From a virus: a stretch of DNA of 44,434 nt. Positions 30,081-36,886 of the stretch are shown here, in pieces. Where the stretch lies: IMG/VR virus record IMGVR_UViG_3300036846_000465, positions 1 to 44,434 of that record. One strand, given 5' to 3'. The notes beneath the pieces are model-generated. The model ran no database searches, was not told the DNA's origin, and saw only the letters and a list, made by a program, of their open reading frames with translations. The first letter of the stretch is position 1, and every line of letters starts with the position of its first letter. Both the position numbers and the translations under genes were made by a program.

Positions 30081-30311
30081 ATGCTACATCCCGAAACGTT
30101 CAACTATCTGCAACCAACGCAAGCGCAGATCAATCGTATGCAAACAGTACGCGACAGGTTCGCCAAGTTTGCGTTTGAGCTTGAATCATTGTTGCCGGAC
30201 GGGCCTGATAGAACTTATATTATGCGCCAACTGCGCGAGGTTGCGATGTGGGCAAATATCACCATTACGCGATTGCCCGATGGTACCCCGCGACGTGACG
30301 TGGAGCCATGA
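30081..30311 (+). CDS. Acb2-like cyclic-nucleotide sponge candidate (anti-CBASS), 76 aa
   Basis: FNY-x2-PT-x2-QINRMQTVRDRFAKFAFELE ... DGPDRTYIMRQLREVAMWANITITR (7-64) follows the two-helix hairpin pattern of the Acb2/Tad1 hairpin family as I remember it (FxYxxPTxEQi...iR...K.fA ... S.e...AlrklreavMwANaaIA). Known Acb2 proteins form hexamers that bind cyclic di- and trinucleotides and block CBASS. The length fits. The assignment rests on memory of the family. It begins on the base after the previous stop; GGAGG lies 5 bases before the ATG. Confidence 0.6.
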   Translation: MLHPETFNYLQPTQAQINRMQTVRDRFAKFAFELESLLPDGPDRTYIMRQLREVAMWANITITRLPDGTPRRDVEP

Positions 30312-30589
30312 CAATGACGCTGACATTCAATCAGTTCCAGAAAGAGTTGCGTCAGATGAACGTCGATGGCAAGACGGCGTATTTCCTCACGATGATATAC
30401 GAGCGTCTGATCGACACTGAGAACCAGTTGATGACATGCGCAAGGCTCGTGGAGAGTATGGCCGACTCCATGCAGGGCTTTGTGGAGTTGAACGAAGCGC
30501 AGCAACGGGAGATGCGAAAGGTGCTGCGTGGTGGTCGGCCAGACGGCATTGAGGTGGAGAGTGTAGCAATCAAACCGGAGGAAGACTAA
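30308..30589 (+). CDS. Conserved phage helical protein, 93 aa
   Basis: Start overlaps the previous stop (ATGA). FQKELRQM...KTAYFLTMIYERLIDTENQLMTCARLVESMADSMQGFVELNEAQQREMRKVLRG is a helical pattern I recall next to Acb2-like genes in phages of Proteobacteria. The function is unknown. A second Met at 30314 is possible. Confidence 0.72.
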   Translation: MTMTLTFNQFQKELRQMNVDGKTAYFLTMIYERLIDTENQLMTCARLVESMADSMQGFVELNEAQQREMRKVLRGGRPDGIEVESVAIKPEED

Positions 30590-30590
30590 C

Positions 30591-31019
30591 ATGAAGTTAG
30601 ATGGCATCGACGTACGCGACGCGATCAAGCCGTGTGTTCTCAAGATCAACAAGGCCGATGCAAATTCCGGCCAAGGCAACCCGGCAACCTGTGCGGCGGC
30701 AAAAGCAGCTTGCAGGGTTGTGCATGTCGTGGAGGCGCGTATCTATCGGACGCGATCGTATTTGTTGGTGGAGGGCACACGCGGAGACAAGAGATGGGTA
30801 CGATACTATACGCCCGGAGCGCTGCGAACCGAATTGATTGCATTCGATCGCGGCGGGACATTCGATCCGGGCGAGTACACGCTGGGGACGTTGCCGGAGA
30901 ACAAGCAGATTGGCAACGACAAGCGGAACGGTGCTACGGGTCCGAAAAGGCGCAAGAGGCCAACGCCGCATATCATCAAGGGCATACGTCCAAGGGCTCC
31001 GGTTAACTCAAAGGGCTAA
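30591..31019 (+). CDS. Conserved phage protein of unknown function, 142 aa
   Basis: Residues 15-95 include ATCAAAKAACR (C29, C36) and RWVRYYTPGALRTELIAFDRGGTFDPGEYTL, a pattern I recall from many phage early proteins (TPxxLRxEIxAFDRGGxFxPGxYxL). The C-terminus is basic (KRRKRPTPHIIKGIRPRAP), suggesting nucleic-acid contact. GGAGG lies 9 bases upstream. Confidence 0.75.
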   Translation: MKLDGIDVRDAIKPCVLKINKADANSGQGNPATCAAAKAACRVVHVVEARIYRTRSYLLVEGTRGDKRWVRYYTPGALRTELIAFDRGGTFDPGEYTLGTLPENKQIGNDKRNGATGPKRRKRPTPHIIKGIRPRAPVNSKG

Positions 31020-31021
31020 CA

Positions 31022-31264
31022 ATGTCAGAGATAGGAAGGGTGACGCTAATGGCTGTGGAAAAGGTTGTGGATTTGGTCGGCGCTGCGAAGGAGTTTGCAG
31101 ACCTTCATTGCCATGCTTCTGGCGATCAGCGCAGACTATTCGAAATAGCGCTCGTAAGTCTTCTCATAAACACTTACGAGGGGGGCGTCGATACTGGGCG
31201 GCGTGAGCGTTTGAGTCAAACAGGGGAACACGAAGAGGAAGGCGGAGAAGATGAGGAGTGTTAA
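31022..31264 (+). CDS. Unknown early protein, 80 aa
   Basis: Helical core (AVEKVVDLVGAAKEFADLHCHASGDQRRLFEIALVSLLINTYEGG) and an acidic tail. Dyad element 29 is inside the gene, read as RLSQT near residue 64. It begins 2 bases after the previous stop; a start at 31049 (GGAAGG upstream is distant) is possible. It overlaps the next gene by 14 bases. Confidence 0.65.
   Translation: MSEIGRVTLMAVEKVVDLVGAAKEFADLHCHASGDQRRLFEIALVSLLINTYEGGVDTGRRERLSQTGEHEEEGGEDEEC
31207..31223 (+). repeat. Dyad element 29, inside the 80-aa gene near its end
   Basis: Perfect core GCGTTTGAGTCAAACAG, 27 bases before ATG 31251. Confidence 0.92.
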
Positions 31265-31787
31265 AGGCTTTCTGGCTGATGACGGCACCTATTTCGATAC
31301 GGCTGAGAGCGCGGAACTGTATGAGGCCTTACACGCCTTGGAGTTCTCGGTCACGAATATAGGTGCCGATCCGGCAAAGTTCATGATCGTGATCGAGGGT
31401 TGCCAAGACCAACTCAGGAGATATCTAGATGCCAAGAATAAATACGAAGAAAGTGAAGCCACGGGACCACGTCCAGGGAACGCCCAACCTGTTGTCAATA
31501 ACACCGACAACGGCCGAGCAGAGGGGGATGCACCCGTACTCGAACAGCAGGTTGACAAACCTGAACATGTGCCCGACATACGGAGTGGTGTCGGCACAGA
31601 AGCAGTACCAGACGAACGCAAGGTCGATGGCGCTGGAGGCGGGGGCGCTCATGCACGAAGTGTTCGCAGCGCTGCGTATATGGCAACTGTATCAACAGCA
31701 GCACTTGCCACGGCACGCGGAGGCAGTAGCAACACGTTTGTTCAGCAGGCCGAAGCAAGGTCAAAACTATCGCGGGCAGACAAGTGA
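31251..31787 (+). CDS. Unknown early protein, 178 aa, deeply overlapping the nuclease gene
   Basis: The first ~65 residues (MRSVKGFLADDGTYFDTAESAELYEALHALEFSV...) look like an ordinary phage protein, with GGCGGAGAAG before ATG 31251. The remaining ~115 residues are low complexity (Gly, Ala, Asp, Val) and are read in another frame over the start of the nuclease, 359 bases in all. The C-terminal part is probably overprinted or dispensable. Function unknown. Confidence 0.6.
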   Translation: MRSVKGFLADDGTYFDTAESAELYEALHALEFSVTNIGADPAKFMIVIEGCQDQLRRYLDAKNKYEESEATGPRPGNAQPVVNNTDNGRAEGDAPVLEQQVDKPEHVPDIRSGVGTEAVPDERKVDGAGGGGAHARSVRSAAYMATVSTAALATARGGSSNTFVQQAEARSKLSRADK

Positions 31788-32571
31788 TCCGAGCAGATGG
31801 CGGCGCTGCTGGATCAAGAGCGCAGATCAGAAGGATACGCGCGAGTCGATGATGGTACTCGCGTTTGAGATACTGCGCAGTAGTGGCTGGGAGGACGATT
31901 CAGAGGACAGGATTAGGACGATCGCCAACATGGAATTGGCATCGATCGTATACATCGACGAGATTGTCCCGAGAATGTCAAACTCGCCGATCTATGTGGA
32001 GGATGAAAGCAATCCGCACTGTATCGTCGGCATCGAGAATGTGTTCGATGTAGTGCTGACATACGATGACGACAAGCAGTTCCGGTTCATTGGGACGCTT
32101 GATGGACTGACGTATAACAAGGCGAAGAGCCGTGCAGTGCTGGAGGATAACAAGACAGCGGCGAGGTTGGACGAAGGCTGGAAGGCGTCATTCCTGTTGT
32201 CCAATCAAGTGACGGGATATCTCGCATGTGCTGCGTCGGTGTATGGGTTCGATATCTATGATGCGAAGATTATCGGGCTCAAGGTCAAGCCGACTGGTAA
32301 AGGCGAAGACGTGTGGCCAATATCTGTGAGCAGGACTGGCGAGCAGTTCCAGCGGTGGGCGTTCTGGTTCAGACATACGGCAGAGATGTATGAGCAGTAT
32401 AAGGACGACTATGAGCATACGCCACGGTATACGCATAGCTGCAACAGATACTTCAGGCCATGCTCACTGCTAAGTTTCTGTTGTGACACGTTCGAGGGCC
32501 GGATCGAGCAGTGGCACGAGATGGTATCGGCAAGGTCCAGTCCCAGCGAGTTGGCGATCGGGGATGACTGA
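31429..32571 (+). CDS. PD-(D/E)XK exonuclease, Cas4/RecB-like, with probable 4Fe-4S cluster, 380 aa
   Basis: Motif order fits RecB-family nucleases: GALMH (H76), GTLDG (D225), LEDNK (D240 and K242, the D-x-K) and a downstream QVTGY (Q260, Y264) helix. C48 near the N-terminus and C338, C345, C351 (with C352) near the C-terminus match the four cysteines that clamp an Fe-S cluster in Cas4/AddB nucleases. Expected role: 5-prime to 3-prime resection for phage recombination with the Sak4-like ATPase encoded next. Start 31429 has CAGGAG 9 bases upstream; MHPYSN at 31528 is an alternative. Confidence 0.82.
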   Translation: MPRINTKKVKPRDHVQGTPNLLSITPTTAEQRGMHPYSNSRLTNLNMCPTYGVVSAQKQYQTNARSMALEAGALMHEVFAALRIWQLYQQQHLPRHAEAVATRLFSRPKQGQNYRGQTSDPSRWRRCWIKSADQKDTRESMMVLAFEILRSSGWEDDSEDRIRTIANMELASIVYIDEIVPRMSNSPIYVEDESNPHCIVGIENVFDVVLTYDDDKQFRFIGTLDGLTYNKAKSRAVLEDNKTAARLDEGWKASFLLSNQVTGYLACAASVYGFDIYDAKIIGLKVKPTGKGEDVWPISVSRTGEQFQRWAFWFRHTAEMYEQYKDDYEHTPRYTHSCNRYFRPCSLLSFCCDTFEGRIEQWHEMVSARSSPSELAIGDD

Positions 32572-32603
32572 TGGCGATTATGTATAACACAAAGGAGCCA
32601 GGC

Positions 32604-32804
32604 ATGACTATGGACGATGCACTATTCAAGGCTGCCGTCGAAGCTGCTGTGAAGCTGGAGGGTGCCGAGCGTGCGCCGTTGTTCGAGGCATTCGCTCATG
32701 TTGTCAGAGACTTCTTGCTCGATGTTGAGCGTGCAGCAGATGCGCTGGAGCGGATTGCTAATGCTGCGGAGGGCGTGCCTCTGTCTGAGTCAAACGGGGA
32801 GTGA
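32604..32804 (+). CDS. Unknown early protein, 66 aa
   Basis: A single long helix pair (DDALFKAAVEAAVKLEGAERAPLFEAFAHVVRDFLLDVERAADALERIANAA). AAAGGAG lies before ATG 32604, so the longer frame from 32571 is less likely. Its last residues (LSESNGE) come from dyad element 30, and its stop lies in the ribosome site of the next gene. Confidence 0.68.
   Translation: MTMDDALFKAAVEAAVKLEGAERAPLFEAFAHVVRDFLLDVERAADALERIANAAEGVPLSESNGE
32781..32797 (+). repeat. Dyad element 30
   Basis: CTGTCTGAGTCAAACGG, one core change, inside the end of the 66-aa gene and directly before GGGGAG and ATG 32807. Confidence 0.82.
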
Positions 32805-32806
32805 TT

Positions 32807-33682
32807 ATGGTACAGCCATTCAAAGTAGGTCCAGTGACGGTGCAGTCCGGGCGGGAGATTGCTAAGAGGATGGCTATAATGCTCTGGGGAGCAGCCGCCA
32901 GCGGCAAAACCTCATTTGCAGCCACGGCACCGGGAGACAAGCTGTGGCTGTCATTCGGAGATCAGGAGCATGTATCGGTCGCGCATCGCTCGGATGTGCA
33001 TGTCGCCAATCTGTCGGGACTATCGGCGGAAGAGTTGTTCAAGCATGCGCTGAGCGACAACCCGTTCGGGATGGACCAGATACTTGCGGAGCACAAGAAC
33101 ATCGAAACGGTTGTGTGTGACTCAGCTACGGCTTTGGTGTATCTGGCGTTGCAGCGATCAATCGAGAGAGGAACTGGTGCAGGCAGGCGTGGCTTTGTAC
33201 CGACAATCGAAGAGCCAGGACAGTCCGCGTATGGTGCTCGCAATGCCTTGATGCTAAAGGTGCTGACGGGCTTGCTGCGCGTGACGGCAAAGCATAATGT
33301 GCATCTGATAGTCACAGCGCATGAAGCTGATCCTATAATGGAGATACGGGACGGCAAGGAGGTAGTGAGTCACATTAGCGTCATGCTCGGTGGCCAACTG
33401 GTCAATAATGTGACGTTCCGGCTGTCAGAGATATGGTACATGTCGGCACAGAGAGAACGCAGGCTGGCTGTAAGGTCAGTGAGACTGCGGAGGCCGATGA
33501 AGACGCGTATGTTTTCAGGTGACGGCGATGCAGAGTTTACACTGGAGTACAACTCGGAGTTGCCTGACAAGGGCCAAATGACTATCGCCGGTTGGTACAA
33601 CAAATGGGTCAAGCTGGGAACCAAGATATTGCCAAACGGTAAGGACACCCAGGACAGTGGGTCTTCGAAACGCAACAAGTGA
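32807..33682 (+). CDS. Sak4-like RecA-family ATPase (single-strand annealing/recombination), 291 aa
   Basis: Walker A is GAAASGKTS (28-36). TVVCDSATAL (about 104-113) is the Walker B strand. HLIVTAHEADPI (about 167-178) follows as the sensor strand. Size and layout match phage Sak4-type RecA-core ATPases, which work with an OB-fold protein, the next gene here. Role: annealing and strand exchange in replication-linked recombination. GGGGAG precedes ATG 32807; GTG at 32801 is an alternative. Confidence 0.82.
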   Translation: MVQPFKVGPVTVQSGREIAKRMAIMLWGAAASGKTSFAATAPGDKLWLSFGDQEHVSVAHRSDVHVANLSGLSAEELFKHALSDNPFGMDQILAEHKNIETVVCDSATALVYLALQRSIERGTGAGRRGFVPTIEEPGQSAYGARNALMLKVLTGLLRVTAKHNVHLIVTAHEADPIMEIRDGKEVVSHISVMLGGQLVNNVTFRLSEIWYMSAQRERRLAVRSVRLRRPMKTRMFSGDGDAEFTLEYNSELPDKGQMTIAGWYNKWVKLGTKILPNGKDTQDSGSSKRNK

Positions 33683-33711
33683 CTCTGTCCAGTCGCTTCT
33701 GGAGGATGATG

Positions 33712-34254
33712 ATGGCTGAAGACGATGAAGCCCTCGATATCATCGAGCTTGACGAAAGCCTCGCTGATGTTGAGAAACCGGCAGAGTTGCCTGCCGGGCT
33801 GTACGTCGGAGAAATCCAAGACGTGCAGGTTGCCACAAGTGCCAAGGGCAATGCCTACTACGCTGTCCGGTTCATCATCGGGCCTGACGAGATTCCCGCT
33901 GACATTCAGCAGGATTTCGAGGATGGCGCGGTGTTGTTCTGGAATCGGCAGATCAGGCCGAGGGACGGTAAGGATCGCCGTGCCTTGTTCAATCTGCGCA
34001 AGTTCGTTGAGGCCATCGGTCTGGACGCGAATACGTCTTCGATCGACCCCAACGATTGGATGGGTTGCCGTGCCCGGTTGAGGATCAGGCAGACCATCAA
34101 TCCGCGCGATCCCACGTCTGGCAAGCGTGCAGAGATTGCGTCGATCGAGCCGCTGGAAGACACTCCGGCGCCTCGTGGAACACCGGAGCCGGAGCAAGAG
34201 GTTGAGACGGCTCCAGCAGCGCGCGGTCGTGCAGGTCGCGGCCGTACGCGGTAG
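33712..34254 (+). CDS. OB-fold ssDNA-binding protein, DUF669-like, 180 aa
   Basis: LPAGLYVGEIQDVQVATSAKGNAYYAVRFII (about 23-53) and NLRKFVEAIGL ... DWMGCRARLRIRQTINP (about 90-125) follow the DUF669/phage SSB pattern of an OB fold. The C-terminus is acidic/proline-rich, then Arg-rich. It is paired with the Sak4-like ATPase upstream, a known partnership. Of three ATGs after GGAGG, 33712 has the best spacing. A terminator follows the stop. Confidence 0.78.
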   Translation: MAEDDEALDIIELDESLADVEKPAELPAGLYVGEIQDVQVATSAKGNAYYAVRFIIGPDEIPADIQQDFEDGAVLFWNRQIRPRDGKDRRALFNLRKFVEAIGLDANTSSIDPNDWMGCRARLRIRQTINPRDPTSGKRAEIASIEPLEDTPAPRGTPEPEQEVETAPAARGRAGRGRTR

Positions 34255-34262
34255 TTGAGGAT

Positions 34263-34301
34263 GGCCCGGCACTGTGTGAGTCAAACAGTGTCGGGCCTTT
34301 T
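34263..34301 (+). terminator. Terminator with a dyad element in its loop
   Basis: GGCCCGGCACTGT pairs with ACAGTGTCGGGCC (13 pairs, one G-U), loop 34276-34284, then CTTTTAT. Bases 34272-34288 are dyad element 31, so the upper stem and loop are the element itself. Confidence 0.85.
34272..34288 (+). repeat. Dyad element 31, in the terminator loop
   Basis: CTGTGTGAGTCAAACAG. A protein bound here, on DNA or RNA, would compete with the terminator hairpin. Confidence 0.9.
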
Positions 34302-34326
34302 ATGTATCATGAAAAGGAGAGAATAG

Positions 34327-34548
34327 ATGGAAGGAGTACAGGATCAGGTGTGGGTCCGAGCGCAGATCGTTGCGGCCCTATGGGAAGGCAACGACGATAG
34401 TAACGAAGCGCAGGTTGGACGGCAAGCCGATGCGATCATGAGACTTCTGGAGCGGACAGCCGGCGCAACAGACACGTATCATGTATTCGTCGGTTATCTG
34501 AATGATCTGCGACTGAGAGGAAAGGCAGGGGAGGGCAGCGATGGTTGA
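34327..34548 (+). CDS. Unknown early protein, 73 aa
   Basis: First gene after the terminator. AAGGAGAG precedes ATG 34327. Helical and acidic (DQVWVRAQIVAALWEGNDD, VGRQADAIMRLLERTAG). No motif known. Overlaps the next gene by 8 bases. Confidence 0.68.
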   Translation: MEGVQDQVWVRAQIVAALWEGNDDSNEAQVGRQADAIMRLLERTAGATDTYHVFVGYLNDLRLRGKAGEGSDG

Positions 34549-34747
34549 CTCGGTGCAGTTGCGCCTCGGTGAGTATGTCAGCCGAGGCGTCTGTCAGGTG
34601 ATTATCCGTGTACGCTTGGAGGACAGAAGGGACATAACAACGGCAGCGCAGTTGCTGGGCCTTACACAAGCTCAGTTCATGCGTAATGTACTTGTCCAGA
34701 CAGCTAGAGCAGTCATAGCAGAGGTCAAATCAGAAGAGGCTGCGTAA
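34541..34747 (+). CDS. Small DNA-binding-like protein, possible ribbon-helix-helix, 68 aa
   Basis: A strand (CQVIIRVRLEDRRD) followed by two helices (ITTAAQLLGLTQAQFMRNVLVQTARAVIAEV) matches the outline of RHH/CopG proteins. That would make it a candidate dimeric repressor or antitoxin-like regulator. The call is by pattern only. Its stop overlaps the next start (TAATG). Confidence 0.55.
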   Translation: MVDSVQLRLGEYVSRGVCQVIIRVRLEDRRDITTAAQLLGLTQAQFMRNVLVQTARAVIAEVKSEEAA

Positions 34748-35067
34748 TGCGCGTGCGAATAATCGCAACTAAGACCACACTCCGCGACCTGCGGCCCGGC
34801 GATCTGTACTCGGAATATGATGGTTCATACTGGAACCTCGCAATGTCCGGGCATGTCTCGCCACAGGCGCTTATTTACACAAACGAAACGACCGCTGATG
34901 ATATCAGCACAGATTCATATTACGTGTACCGATTGACGATTGTTAAGGAGAGCGTAGACAAAGACGGTATCAAGACGCAACAGCGTAATGCCCATACGTC
35001 GGTGGTGCTCGATCCAAACGCGCCTCCGGGGTCAACACCGAAGGAGATTGAACGTGGGAGAAAGTGA
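34747..35067 (+). CDS. Unknown early protein, 106 aa
   Basis: Beta-rich N-terminus (RVRIIATKTTLRDLRPGDLYSEYDGSYWNL) and a charged C-terminus. LRDLRPGDLYS resembles a small phage protein pattern seen near replication genes, without function. Coupled to the previous gene. Its last 14 bases overlap the helicase start. Confidence 0.68.
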   Translation: MRVRIIATKTTLRDLRPGDLYSEYDGSYWNLAMSGHVSPQALIYTNETTADDISTDSYYVYRLTIVKESVDKDGIKTQQRNAHTSVVLDPNAPPGSTPKEIERGRK

Positions 35068-36316
35068 GCAGTTGGCGAGTGTGAGACAAACACGTTTGAG
35101 TAGCGAACAGGAACTGGCCATAGAACTGTGTTGCAGCGTACTTGATCGCATAGTCTCGGTCACTGGCGGCGCTGGGACCGGCAAGACGCTGGTGCTCGGT
35201 TATGTGTATCACGAGCTATGCAAGAAGCATAAGGTGGCATTGTGCGCTCCGACTGGCAGAGCCGCGAAGCGTATATATGAACTGACGGGCATCACAGCTA
35301 AGACCATACATAAGTTGTTGGAGTATCCGCAGCCTAACGACGACCCGTTGTACGGTGACGACGGTGACGAGATACCACCAAGGAACGAGCCGAAGCGGTG
35401 TGCTGCGTATCCACTCGATGAATTTGTCGTTCTTGTTGATGAATCGTCGATGATCGGACCGGAGCTTTATCATGGGCTCATAGCAGCGTTGCAGAAGAAG
35501 GGCGTAATTAGGTTCTTCGGTGACAACAATCAATTGCTGCCAGTAGAGGAAGGGCCGCCGCCATTCAGGACGATACTGGCCAAGTTCCCAGCGGTCACGT
35601 TGACGTATAACTTTAGATCGGATGACGAGGTTGTAAGCAATGCGTATCGCATCCTACGCGGTCAAATCCCACTGCGTAATAACAGGTTCGATATCCTGTA
35701 TGAAGACAATCCCACGCTTACACTGATTAAACTGATCGAGGGGCATCCCGAGTATGCAGACGACGGCAACCAAATCATTATGCCTACGCGCAAGGGACCT
35801 GTAGGTACGCTGCGTGTCAATCCGTCTATCCAAGTGAAGCTGAACAAAGACAAGGAGTTGTTGCGCTTGCCGCGATTTGATAAGAAGGAGCGTGATCTTG
35901 TCATACGTGCGAATGATAAGTTCTTGTGGGTCAAGAACGATTATCAGTTGGACCTGTTCAATGGCGAGATTGGTCGTGTAGCTAAGATCGATACCGAGGA
36001 CGGTTCAATCTGGCTGAAGACTTCCGAAGGGCGCAGCGTCGAAGTGCCGCCGAGCATTAGGGCATACAATAACTTCCTGCGGACTACAATCAATTACGAT
36101 CCGCGTAAGCAGCTTGAATTGGGTTACGCTATCACAACGCACAAGGCGCAGGGCAGCGAGTTCAATACTGTGGTCTATTGTATGTCCAGCGCGTCGCCGT
36201 TCCTGTTGAACCGGAACAATTTCTACACAGCCGTGACACGAGCCAGAACGCGCGTGCTCATTATAACGGATCGCAGAGGGATGTTTCTGGCGCTCCGTCG
36301 CGAGGTACGCACATGA
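35054..36316 (+). CDS. SF1 RecD-like DNA helicase, 420 aa, GTG start
   Basis: Walker A is GGAGTGKT (38-45); motif Ia CAPTGRAAKRI (about 67-77); motif II VLVDESSM (about 131-138); motif III FFGDNNQLLPV (about 160-170); motif V YAITTHKAQGSEFNTVV (about 359-375); motif VI YTAVTRARTRVLI (about 395-407). It acts like Dda/RecD2, probably as the replication or recombination helicase. AGGAG lies 7 bases before GTG 35054. No primase or DnaB-type helicase was found. Confidence 0.88.
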   Translation: MGESEQLASVRQTRLSSEQELAIELCCSVLDRIVSVTGGAGTGKTLVLGYVYHELCKKHKVALCAPTGRAAKRIYELTGITAKTIHKLLEYPQPNDDPLYGDDGDEIPPRNEPKRCAAYPLDEFVVLVDESSMIGPELYHGLIAALQKKGVIRFFGDNNQLLPVEEGPPPFRTILAKFPAVTLTYNFRSDDEVVSNAYRILRGQIPLRNNRFDILYEDNPTLTLIKLIEGHPEYADDGNQIIMPTRKGPVGTLRVNPSIQVKLNKDKELLRLPRFDKKERDLVIRANDKFLWVKNDYQLDLFNGEIGRVAKIDTEDGSIWLKTSEGRSVEVPPSIRAYNNFLRTTINYDPRKQLELGYAITTHKAQGSEFNTVVYCMSSASPFLLNRNNFYTAVTRARTRVLIITDRRGMFLALRREVRT

Positions 36317-36334
36317 CCGAATGGGAGCCTGGAG

Positions 36335-36886
36335 ATGAGCCGTTTGACTCAAACGAAGCGGCAGCGATATATAGTATTCACAGGGCCATCGCTCAGTGGC
36401 AAAAGCACCGCGGCTGCATTGCTCGTGTCATGGTTCCGGCAGAAGGGGTGTTCAGCGGTGCACTGCTCCTTCGAAGCGCCAATGAAGCATTATCTAGCTA
36501 TGTCATTAGGGCTGAAGTTAGGGAGCTTCAAGATGGACGAGCCGTTGTCCGTATTATTATCAAAAACCTGCAAGGACTTTCTAAGACTTGAGGCGGCGCA
36601 TCTACGGTTCAACTATGGGCCGAACGTCATGGGCAGCATGTTAAAGGAAAGGACGAAGCACTGGCGGCACAATCCCGTGTACGTTGTGGTGGATGACGGT
36701 GTGAGCATGCTGGATTGTCGTGCGCTCGGAGATTACTTCCTGATTCAGATTGTGCGTGATGCGCAAGAGCGTGTATATCCATTCATGATTCCGAACGCGG
36801 ATGCGCATATCCGTAATGACGGAACGCTGGATGATCTACAGGCGAAGATTGAGAAGATTGCAACCATCATAGAGGAAGAGAGATGA
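36335..36886 (+). CDS. Deoxynucleoside monophosphate kinase-like P-loop kinase, 183 aa
   Basis: GPSLSGKS (17-24) is a P-loop. VYVVVDDGVSMLDCRALGD (about 114-132) carries the Walker B Asp pair. The layout resembles phage dNMP kinases that feed nucleotides to replication. Its fourth to seventh codons are dyad element 32 (RLTQT). GGAG precedes ATG 36335, and the stop overlaps the polymerase start. Confidence 0.78.
   Translation: MSRLTQTKRQRYIVFTGPSLSGKSTAAALLVSWFRQKGCSAVHCSFEAPMKHYLAMSLGLKLGSFKMDEPLSVLLSKTCKDFLRLEAAHLRFNYGPNVMGSMLKERTKHWRHNPVYVVVDDGVSMLDCRALGDYFLIQIVRDAQERVYPFMIPNADAHIRNDGTLDDLQAKIEKIATIIEEER
36340..36356 (+). repeat. Dyad element 32, in the first codons of the kinase gene
   Basis: Perfect core, CCGTTTGACTCAAACGA, just after ATG 36335. 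Confidence 0.9.

Noticed and set aside
33370-34284. 304-codon minus-strand frame
   Set aside because: Antisense to the Sak4-like and ssDNA-binding genes, which have clear family motifs.
35080-35110. Possible further dyad element near GTGAGACAAACACGTTTGAG
   Set aside because: Only scattered half-sites; the centre is broken. Likewise TTGASTCAA half-length matches at about 7411 and 15064 were not counted.
36313-36591. 92-codon frame starting in the helicase stop (ATGA)
   Set aside because: It has GAGG upstream, but it is overlapped throughout by the kinase gene, whose P-loop begins within 80 bases; its sequence has no protein-like features. A short coupling leader remains possible.
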